Shown: one piece after another, positions 51,623 through 63,600 of the stretch | Layout: each line of letters opens with the position of its first letter | Numbering within the stretch: position 1 is the first letter of the stretch | Assembly (NCBI RefSeq): GCF_014696345.1 | Contig: NZ_JACJPY010000006.1 | Location: 52,301 to 116,300, forward strand | Reading direction: 5' to 3' | DNA length: 64,000 nt | Source: Pseudanabaena cinerea FACHB-1277 | GTDB lineage: Bacteria; Cyanobacteriota; Cyanobacteriia; Pseudanabaenales; Pseudanabaenaceae | Made by a program: the position numbers and the translations under genes | The notes under the pieces: model-generated | Told to the model about the DNA's origin: nothing | Database searches by the model: none | The model's input: the letters and a program-made list of their open reading frames with translations, nothing else

Positions 51623-54600
51623 ATGTTTCTAGCAAGTCGTGGTGTCCGCAAGTTTAGCGATTCTAGCTTTTTGATCAAAACTAGGCAGTTTGGCATCCTC
51701 TCAATTCTGGCTATTACTGCCAATGTGGTCATCCCCCTCAGCGCCCAAGCGCAAATTGCCCCCGATGGTACAACGGCAACGGAAATTAAAGGCAATGCGA
51801 TCGCCCCCACTGGAGCAGGTACAGTCAATGGTGGCAACCTTTATCACAGTTTCGATAAGTTCAACGTTCCCGAATCGGGCGTAGTTTTTAATACGGGTAA
51901 CTCTTCCGTTAATGGCAGCAGCGTTAATAACATCATTAATCGGGTTACGGGTGATAGCCCTTCCAGTATTTTGGGAACCATTGAAAGCCGCCAAGCTTTT
52001 CCCAATGCCAATTTATACTTACTCAATGCCAATGGTGTTGTCTTTAGTGAAAATGCCCGCTTAGATATCGGCGGTTCCTTCCATGTCACCACTGGCACTG
52101 GCTTAGGCTTTGACCACAATCAAAAATTTAGCGTTGATAAAAATTCCGTTGTATTTCCCAATGGCGACCCCAAAACTATTCAATTTGCGGTTGCCCAACC
52201 TGCCGCCATTATCAATCAAGGCAACCTCGCGGTAAAGGACGGCAAAAGCATATCCCTCACCGCAGGCACTGTAATTAATACGGGCAGTCTAGCTGCACCC
52301 AGTGGCAATGTCGATATTGCCGCCGTCAAGGGGAATTCCCAAGTGCAACTGCGATCGCCTGATTCTGTACTAGGCTTGGCGGTGACGCGAGATATTATTC
52401 CAGACAATTGGAATGGCACAATTACCGCCTTACCAAAACTAGCAGAATCCCTCACAGGCAAAGCCGCCGAAGCCAATCAGGTGGTGGTCAAAGCCGATGG
52501 CACGATCGCCCTCGTAGAAAGTCCTAGCGCTTCTGATATTGCGGTCAAAGATGGTATGGCGATCGCCTCTGGCAAGATTAATGTCGCATCTAGTAGCGTT
52601 AAAGGCGGCAATGTCGGCATATTTGGCGCTCAAGTCGGTTTGGTGAATGCCAAAATTGATGCGTCAGGGGCAACAGGGGGCGGCACGGTATTAGTGGGTG
52701 GCGATTTGCAGGGCAAGGGAACTGCACCTAACGCTCAGCAGACCTATGTTGATGCTAGTTCCCAAATTCTGGCAAATGGATTGCTAACGGGCGATGGGGG
52801 CAAAGTCATTGTTTGGGCGGATCGTTCCACGCAGTTTTTAGGCGCGATCGCCGCAAGGGGTGGTGAGATTTCAGGCAATGGCGGCTTTGTGGAAGTATCG
52901 GGCAAAGAGAACCTTGACTATCGCGGTGATACGGATACCCGCGCCCCCAAGGGCAACACAGGCACATTATTACTCGACCCCACAAATATTAGCATTGCTG
53001 TTACGGGTGGTGATACCCTTGCTAGTGTTTCTGCCTTTGCCAATGCACCTGCCAATGCCACGATCAGCAATTTACTGATTAACAACGCTACGACCAATGT
53101 AGTTCTCCAAGCCACGAATAATATTTCTTTCGGCACTTCCGTTAATATCGTCAACAATGGCATTAGTCTGACTGCCCAAGCAGGCAATACTATCTTCGTC
53201 AGTTCTGATATTACCACCCAAGGCGGCGATGTCCGACTTACTGCCAACGATCCTGCTTCTGGCGCTCAAACCAATTCAGGCACTCTCACCATCAATGCGC
53301 CCATTACCACCAATGGCGGCGCGATCAATCTGCAAATTATTGGTGCAGGCTCGTTATCTGTTAGTGGAAATCTCGACTCTGGCACGGGCAGTATTACGTT
53401 AACTGGCAACAGTACTTCTGCGAATGGCATCAACCTTTCTGGCACATTCACGCAGATTACTAGCAGTTCGGGAGCGATCACAATCAATGGTACTAGCAGC
53501 GCTGTTAATGGCAATGGCATATTTGTATCAGGAGGTGGTGACTCTGTTGCCATTACTTCTACTAACGGCACGATCAATCTTTCTGGCAATAGCACAAACG
53601 TATTAGGTGGTGATGGAATTCAATTCTCACCCGTTTCTATTGGCAGTTCTACCACAATTCAAACCAATGGCAATATCAACATCACTGGCGATACGGCTAA
53701 TCCTGCCCAAGTTGGTTTAAATATTCGACCTCCAGATCCAAGTGGCATATTGATCATTAATAGCGGTAATGGGAATCTCACATTTACTAGCGATCGCAGT
53801 GAATTTCCCACAGTGGGTTTGAGAGGTTCAGGCACACTTACCCTGCGTCCTTTCAGTAATAGTGCCAATCTGCAAATTGGTGGTGTCAATACCTTTGTGA
53901 GTGAATCTTTTCTCACCACGCTTGCTGCTGCTGCATCGACAACAGGTTCCCAATTCCAGAATATTTTTATTGGCAATAGTACGGGTAATAATGCGATCGC
54001 CCTTGTTGATAATCTCAATATCACCACGCCCATTTTCGGCACATTAAACTTCGCGCCGATTACGCTTCAAACCGCGAGTACCTTCGATGCCGCAGAGTTT
54101 GCCATTAATACTTCTACAGCATCTTTAGTAATCAATGCCAATCAAGGAATTAGCAATCTTGGTAATATTGTGGCAGCAGGGGGCAATGTCGATATTGTCA
54201 CTAATCAAGGTAGCATCACCTCAAATCCAAATAGTTCTATTCGTACTGATTCTAATAATCAGAGTGGGGGAGGTGTCAGAATTATCGCTCCCAATGGTTC
54301 CCTTACTTTAGGGGCGATCGATACCCATAGCAACGCTGCACTAGTTACTGGCAATGGCGGAAATATTACGCTTAGTACCGCAGGTAACATTTCCGTTGGT
54401 AATCTGATTGCCTTTGCGACCACTAATAACAATGGCAATGCAGGGCTAGTTAGTTTCACATCAGACAATGGCACGATTACCTTTACAGGCAACACAATTA
54501 ACCTTAGTGCCAATAAGGGAACTCCCGCATTTTCTGGGGTCGGCAGTTCCATTAACTTTGCCAATAACGTTATCTTCAATACATCAGCCTTCAGTATTGA

Positions 54601-57600
54601 CACTACAGGGATCACCAATAGCGGTAATGTCACCTTTACCACAGGAGTGGTCAGCAACAGTAATACCCTTCTCTTTATCAATGCTGGCAATGGTGATGTT
54701 ACTTCCTTTGGCGTGGCGGGAACTTTGGCTCAGCCATTAGGTGATCTCTCCATTAATTCCACTGGTACAAAGCGCTTTAACTTGGGGGCGATCGCTGGTA
54801 GCATATCGTTGATCGGTGGTAATACAATCGTTGGCGGCGACCTTGTTGCTCTTGACAGTGTGGGAGGTAACGTCACCCTAGGCAATACGCAACTCAATGG
54901 CAATCTCTCCATAGTCGCCAACGAGATTAACTTTACAGGTACGCAAACAGGTACTGGCAATATTACCCTCAAGCCTATCAGCACTAATGTCCCCATCGAG
55001 ATCGGGGGTACTAGCGATTTTGTGCTTGGCATTCTAGAGTTAACCTCTACCGATCTCAATGCCTTTAGCGGCGGCACATTTAGTTCTCTAATTATCGGTC
55101 ATGCAGATGGCACAGGGGCTGTTAGCGTTATTGCACCTGTCACCTTTGCCCAACCAACAATAGTGCGATCGCCCCTCGGTGTTGGTACTGTTGCCATTAA
55201 CGCTAATATTACTGCCACTAATAGCCTCACGATTGAAGCTGGTAGTTCAATTAGTCTGGGTAATAGTACCAATATCACTTCCACAGGCGGCGCACTAAAT
55301 GTCGTTTTGAATTCCGATCGCGATGCCAATAATAGCGGCAAAATTTCCATTGGCACGGGCGCATTAATTAACACAAATGGCGGTGATATTGTCCTTGGCG
55401 GCGGCGCTAACCCCTTAACCACACCCGCAGTATTCAACAGTTTTGCCAATCATGGCGCGACTATTAACGGCTCCCTCAATGCTGCTGGCGGTAACATCAC
55501 CATCAATGGCAGCAACGTATTTACTGGTAGTAGTGGTAGTAATGTCGGTGTGCATATCAGTAGCGGCGCTCAGGTCACGACCAATGGCACTGGCAATATT
55601 ACAATCAATGGCTCAGGGGGGATCGGCGGTTCTAATAATCATGGTGTAGAAATTTTGACCATAGGGACTGTGGTGGAAACTGCCAATGGCAACATCAACA
55701 TTACGGGTACGGGCAATGGTACGACTAGCGCCAATAATGGCATTTTCATCGCCAATGATGCTGTTATTCGTACTACGGGTTCTGGCAGCTTAAATTTGAC
55801 AGGCACAAGCAACTCCACTGGCAGTACTGGCTCTGGTATTGTGATTAATCGCGGCACTCTTGCGGCTTTGGGAACGGGAAATATTCTGCTCAATGGCACA
55901 AGTGGCACAGGCAGTACGGGCAATGTGGGCATTAGTATTACTGGTTTGGGCGCAAATTTGGGCTTGATTTCAACCACTAGTGGCGCAATCACTCTTCAAG
56001 GAACTAGCCGTGCTACTGGCGGCGATAATAATCAGGGCATTTTGTTGGGCGGTAATGCCACTGTGAGAGCCAATAGTACTGGCAATATTACGCTTACAGG
56101 AACGGGGGGGAATGGGGTTAATAGTAATCAGGGGATTTTAATAGAGTTACCAACTTCTAACTTGATTGTTACTAGCGGGGCGCTCAATCTCACGGGTACT
56201 GGTAATGGTTCAGGAATTACCAATCATGGCATCGCCGTTAATTCGGGCGTGGTCGATGCGATCGCGGCGGCTGGCAATATTACGATGACAGGATCGGCTC
56301 CCGCCAATAGCTTTGGCATCATCTTTAACAACGCTAATATCAAACCCACTAACACCAGTGGTAATCTGACCTTGAATGCCGATGAAATGGAATCAACGGG
56401 ATTAACCACCATTCGCGGTACGGGATCATTATTTGTGCATCCACTCACAGCCACCCGCAACATTACCCTTGGCGGAACCGCTAATGCCAATAATGGCAGT
56501 CTCGAATTAAGCGATGCGTTTATTAATAATCTTCAAAATGGCTTCGCTCAAGTTTTCATTGGACGTAGTGACAGCAGTGGTTTAATTTCCCTTGGGAATA
56601 ATGTTGTGTTTAATAATCCTGTGACCTTGCGATCGCCGCTTACAAATGGCGCAATTAATACTTCAGGCTTTAACTTCCGTAATATTACAGGCAATGTCAC
56701 CTTCCTCGCCAATCAGAATATCACCGCAGGTAATATCATCGCATCAGGTAATACCACTTCGCTCACAAGTACTACAGGCGCGATCAACACTTCATCAAGC
56801 ACTATTGACACCAGCGCTGATGGAAATGGCGGCAATATTAGTTTTAGTTCTGCTACAGGTCTGACCGTTGGTAGTCTCAATACTGCATCAAAGATCATTG
56901 GTAATGCTGGGGCGATCACCTTTAGTAATGGCAACATTACGTTCGCAGGTTCGAGCATAGATGTATCTAGCAATAGTGGAAATGCCCAAAACTTAACCTT
57001 TGGATTTCCCGTTACCCTAAGTAGCCCCAACTTAACGATTAATACGGTCAGCAGTAGCGGCACTAGTGGCACAGTAACATTCTCCAATACAGTTAATGGA
57101 ACTACTGCGGGAGTCAATAACCTGACAATAAATAGTGGTTCTGGCAGTATCGCCTTTAATAATTCCGTTGGCTCTAGTACAACACCATTAGGATCACTTT
57201 TTGTCAATAGTACTGATGCAACTAGATTTAACAGCACCGTCAATGCAGCAAGCTTGAATACCAATGCTAGTGGTACTACCCAACTAAGCGGCAATGTCAC
57301 AACCACAACCAGTCAAATTTATAACGGTGCTGTTAATTTTACAAATGCGATACAACTGACTAGCACGAATAGTGACATTATTTTTAATAGCTCGTTGAAT
57401 GGTAATCAAGCTTTAACCTTAAATAGCGGTACTGGCAACATCACTTTTGGGGGTAATGTTGGCTCTAGCGTTAGTCCTTTAGGTGATCTCACAGCAAATT
57501 CCACAGGTATCACCAGATTTAATAGTATTGTCAACGCAACGAACTTGACAACTAATGCTGGCGGCGCAACAGAACTAAATGGCAATGTCACCACATCGGG

Positions 57601-60600
57601 AACCCAAACCTTTAATGATGCAGTTACTTTAACCAATGCGGTTCAACTAGACACGACTAATAGCGCGATCGCCTTTGGCAGCACAGTTAATGGAACTCAA
57701 AACCTAACTTTGAACAGTGGCATAGCGAATATCACTTTTGCTGGTACAGTCGGTGGTACTACAGCTTTAGGCAATCTAGTTGTAAATAGTGGTGGTACGA
57801 CCCAATTGAATAGTATCAATGCTGCAAATTTGACAACAGATGCTAGTGGCACAACTGAACTCAATGGCAATGTAACTACATCTGGCACTCAAACCTACAA
57901 CGATGCTGTTACCTTAACTAATGCAGTAATAGCAAGAACAACTAATAGTAATATTGCTTTCAATAGCAGCATTAATGGCAATCAAAATTTAACTTTAACG
58001 GCTGGTACGGGAAATATTTCTTTAGGAGTAGTCGGCAATAGCACTCAATCTATTGGTGATTTAATCCTCAATTCCTCTGGTATTAAGACAATATCTAACA
58101 AGGTTTTTGCAAGAACTTTTACCACTAGCGCTGGAACTACTATAGTTAACGATAATATTAGTGCCATCAATGGAATTTCTCTTGGTGATTTTGTCATTAA
58201 TAGTAATGTAACTCTGACCGCCAATGAACTTGACTTCTTAGGGAATGGTAGTGGGAATGGCAACGTAGTTATTGCTCCATTTAGTTCTACTATTGCGATC
58301 GCACTTGGTGGTACGGACACAACTAACACGCTCAACCTAACCGCAACTGATCTGGCTGCTTTTGCGGGAGGTACATTTAGCTCGCTGACGATTGGCAACA
58401 CTGTTGGCGAAAATTCTATCAGCTTCGCAGGAAATGCTAGTTTCGCACAACCAACGATCATTCAATCCCCTCTTAACTCTGGTACAATCAATACTTCTGG
58501 CTTTGACTTAACCAATACAGGTGGTTCTCTTACCCTTCTTGCCAATCAAAACATCACCACTGGCAACATTACCGCCAGTTCCATTAATCTCACCAGTAAC
58601 ACAGGCACAATCAATACTAGCAATGGCACTTTGAATACCAGTAGCTTTGGCAATGGTGGTGCGATTGACTTGCTTTCCACGGTGGGCAATGCGCCGATTA
58701 CAGTGGGTAATATCAATACATCCAGTACGCTTACAGGTAGTGCAGGGGCTTTAACCTTTGGCACAAGTGGTCTGGTTACTTTTGCAGGTTCGCAAATTAA
58801 TCTTTTGAGCGTGACAGGCAATGCAGGAATTATCAATTTACCCAATCCTGTGGTGATCTCTAGTAATAATTTAACGATCAATACTGCAAGCAGTTCTGGC
58901 AACAGTGGCGCGATTACCTTGGGCAGTCCCCTCAATGGCGCGATCGCTAATACCAATAACCTCACCCTCAACGCGGGGAATGCTGATGTGTCTTTTAATG
59001 GGGCGATCGGTAATACAGTTCCCCTTGGCAATCTATCCATTAATACCACTGGCGCAACTAACTTCAGCAGTACAGTACGCGCTAATAATCTAACTACTAA
59101 TGCAGGTGGTACTACCACGATCAATGGCGATATCAGTACCACTGGCGCTCAAGTTTATAATGATGCCGTTACTCTTGCTTCCAACACCCAACCAAGTACC
59201 ATTCTCAGCACCTTCAACAGCAATATTACTTTTAATGGAACGGTCAACGGTAATCAAGCCCTTACCCTCAATGCAGGTTCAGGCAATATTACCCTTGGTA
59301 CAATGGGCAATACCGCCCGTTTAGGCAACCTCATCGCCAATAGCTCCTCCTTAACCACCTTTAACGGTGTGGTCAATGCCACCACAGTTGAGACCAATGC
59401 AGGAGGTACAACAAACGTTAATGCCAATATCAACACCACCGCCACCCAAACCTACGGCGACACTGTAAATCTTAGTGCTGCTACCATTTTCACAGCTACG
59501 GATGCCACGATCACCTTCAATGGCAATATTACAGGCAACCAAGCGCTGCGGGTAGTCAGTGGTACAGCAGATATTAATTTTCGGGGTACGGTCAATGCAG
59601 ATAATCTAATTGCTGAAAGTGGGGGCATCACCCGTTTTAATGGGGTCAATGCCGCGAGCGTATTTACTGATGCTGTGGGTACAACCGAACTCAATGGCAA
59701 CATCACCACCACAGTTTCCCAAATCTATAACGATCCTGTTAGCCTTACTGCGGCTGTGCAGTTGCAAACCACCAGTGCGCCAATTACCTTTAATGGCAAT
59801 GTGACTGGCGGACAAAACCTCACCCTCAATACCAATGTGGGGAATATCGCTTTCAATGGTCTAGTGAATGTGGGTAACTTGACCGTGAATACCCTTGCAG
59901 AGTCGCGCTTTGCCCAAGATATTAACACCACAACTTTTACCACTGATGTTAATGGTACAACCGTGATTCTCGGCAATGTCACCACATCGGGCATCCAGAA
60001 CTACCAAGATGCGGTACTGGTGGGAGCCAATAGCAGTTTTAATAGCAGCAACAGCACAATTAGTTTTGCTAGGCTACAAAATGCTGCGATCGGTACACCC
60101 AGCAACGTTACCTTCAATACAGGAACGGGCAACCTAAATCTCAATGCCGCAGGTTCATTAGCCGATCGCCTCGGCAATATAACGATTACCAATGCCAACG
60201 ATGCAATTATTAGCGGACTTTTTGCTAATTCCTTTACCCAAATCGCAGGCACAGGCGAAACAAGGCTTAGCAGTGCGGCGACCCATGACCTGACAGGTAA
60301 TTTTAATGTCACCAGTAATCAGTTCTCAATCGCTGAAGCGGGTACTCTCAATGTCGGCGGCAATGTTAATGTTCAAGCCGCTAATGGCATTACCATAGCT
60401 GTGAGTTCCACATTCTCCACATCAGGAGCAGGTACATTCGACCTCAATGCCGACACCAATATTGATGGCAATGGCACATTCTTAAATCGCGGCATCATTA
60501 CGGATACGGCGCGTACTCGCTCGGTTAATATCACCGCCGCTATACCAGATATCCGCAATGAGATTAATGCTGCGCGGATTGCCCTTGCGCCATCTGTGGC

Positions 60601-63600
60601 AAATAGGAGTATTGCGATCGGCTCTGTTGCTTCAGGAGACTTTAAAATCGAGGATTTTGCTTTTGAATTTCTCAAAGCCGATACGGTGGCGATCGCCGCC
60701 AATGGGGGGGCGGTCAGCATCGGTTCTGCCAGTGGCGCATTCCCTGTGGGTATGAGCTTAGAAATAGGTACTGCGACTTCTCCCGCTAGTTCCATTATTG
60801 CAGTTCCCAATTTCACTCTAAATTTGAATGTCGATCGCAACCTCAGTCTTGCCGCTAGTAATATTCAATTAGGCAATACCACCGTTGGCGGCGACCTAAC
60901 CTTCACAAATCCTACTACTGTAGGACAGAGTACGGGTAGGCTGACTGTCAATGGACTTACTAAGTTCCTAATTAATAATCCCGATACTGACATTATCCTC
61001 AGACGAGGTAATCTTCTTAATGGCGGCGCAAGTTTTGCAGGTAGTCAGAGCTTAAAAATGCGAGACTTAGAACTAAATAATGCTGCCGACAACTCATCAA
61101 TTACAGACTTACCGACTAACTTCCGTAACTTGATCTTGACTCTAGAAAACAGCACTATCAATCTATCTAATACATCGCTGACAGGTAAATTAGAACTGAC
61201 GGGGCGAGATATCGTAATTGATCAGGATATCTCAGCGACCTCCGCGAGTTTAAGGGGCGACAATATTACGATCGCCCGCAACTTCACCACCACAGACAGC
61301 AGCTTTTTGGGTGTCTCACTCGGAGTTAATAGTAGCGGTACTTTTCAGATTAGCCCTACTTCTAATATTAATGTTGCAGGGGAATTTTTTGATTCTGGCA
61401 CTGGCAACAATGCGATCGCTGGCAATATCAGCGCAAAATCCATATTTTTCAACCGCCCTGTTAATCTCGTCGGTGATACAAATATTGTCAGCACTAATGC
61501 CATGCGTTTCTTTGGCAGCATTAACGGCGAATTTGCGCTCAAACTAGATGCCAATGGCAATCAAATTTCCATGTCCCAATTGGGAAATATTACGCCCCTA
61601 AGCAGTTTCACCATTGCACCGAATACAACGCTCGCTCCCTATTCCGTCTTCTCTGAATCATCTTTCGATAAAGACAATGTTAGCATCAATGTCACTGGTG
61701 ATATTTCCCTTGGCAATGTAATTAATGACCGAGATAGCGAGGTTTTGATTAGCGGTCAAGGCGCAGTTACCATCGGTAATATCACTACGGCAGCAACCAT
61801 AGGCAATGCTGGCAACGTCACCGTCAACGCTTTGCAAAATCTCACCACGGGCAATATTAATGCCAGTGCGATCGCGGCTACGGGTGGTAATGTGCAACTG
61901 ACCAGCAGCAATGGCCGTATTAGTACAGGCGATGTCAATACATCTGGCAGTACTGGCGGCGAGGTTTTCTATGACGCTAGTACCGCCATTAATGCAGGCG
62001 TGATTAATTCTTCAGGACGAATTGGCAATGGCGGCAATGTCACCCTTGACCCTGTGGGGGATGTGGTGGTGCGATCGATTGATGCGTCCAGCCCAACACA
62101 GGGCGGAAGTGTCACCCTAGTGAGTACGGGCGGCAACCTGCGAATTATGGACACCATTCTCAGCAGCAATAATTCTGCCTGTGTGGGCGCGAGTATTTGC
62201 ACACTGGGCGGTACGGGTGGTCAAATTGCTTTGCAAACGGGCGGATTGGGCAGCTTTTTTGTAGGTGATCCCACGCTCAATGGCTCAGCAGGATTCTTTA
62301 CCACAGGGTTGATAAGGCTTGAGGTGGGGACAATAATTCCTGTGCTGTTAGGAAGTACCTTTACGCAGGGCGGCATATCTATCACCCCTGGCGGATTTTT
62401 AAGAGTTCCTCCCGTTGACCCACCTATTGATCCCAAAGATGACGATACATTAATTCTGAACCCTGAAGATGAAAGGATTTTAGCCATCCGCGATGTTTTA
62501 AAAAAGGAAGCCGATCGCTATTTCCGTGAGGGCAATCTGGCTAAAGCATTTGATGCGATCGAACGCGCCTATGTCGCTGAATTGGAGACTTTTACAGGGC
62601 AGTCTCTAGGTAAAGAAGCCATTAATATTGAAAATACGCAAGATTTGCTATCAACAGTAGCCCAACAAACAGGCGATGTTGCCGCTTTGATCTATCCTGT
62701 ACTTCTAGACGATCGCATTGAAATCTTAGTAGTTCCACCAAAAGATAGGGGCAAGCCCTTCAGCCAATCTACAGTTGCTGCTAATCAACAAACGATTCAA
62801 GAAGTGATTAGCGACTATCGGAATAACCTGCGCGATGTTGGCTCCAATGACTTCTTAGAACAATCTCAACAGCTTTATGATTGGATCATTCGCCCCATTG
62901 AGAAGCAACTCAGCGATCTCAAGGTGGATACCCTCGTATTTGCAATGGATAGTGGTTTGCGGGTAACGCCCCCTGCGGCACTCCATGATGGCAAGCAGTT
63001 TCTCATTCAACGCTATGCGATCGCTAATATTCCTGCAATTCGCGCCACTCGGACTGAAGAGCGCAACCGCAAAGCCACAAGGGTTTTGGCAATGGGTCTC
63101 ACGGAGTCTGTACAGGGATTTAGCGCTCTACCATCTGTGGATATTGAGATTAGAACCATTTCTTCCGAGCTTTTGCAGGGTGATGCATTCTTGAACAAAG
63201 AATTTACGGTGAATAATCTGCAAAATCAGCGCCAGCAAGGGGTGTACAATATTCTCCATTTAGGAACTCACGCTCAATTTGTCAGTGATACCAGCAAAGA
63301 ATCCTTCATTCAATTTTGGGATAGTCGCTTACGTCTAAGCCAAATTCCCAAGTTGCGATTTGATAATCCTGTAATTGATATGTTGACCTTGAGCGCCTGT
63401 CAGACTGCCGTGGGCAATAATTTGGGTATTAGTGGCTTGGCAGTGGAGTCAGGAGCGCGGAGCGTTTTAGCCTCCCTTTGGGAAGTATCCGATGCAGGCA
63501 CTGCTCCCTTAATGATCAGCTTTTACAAATCCTTTCCTGATGCCGCCAATAAGGCGCAGGCGATGCGTCAGGCGCAGATGTCGCTACTCAGTGGCAAAGT

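Noticed and set aside
53659..62487. Many long minus-strand open frames inside the giant exoprotein gene (for example 56713-57306 and 58546-59142, nearly 200 codons each).
   Set aside because: They mirror the repetitive, Thr/Asn/Gly-rich plus-strand code, have Leu/Val/Pro-rich non-protein-like composition and no start context; they are shadows.
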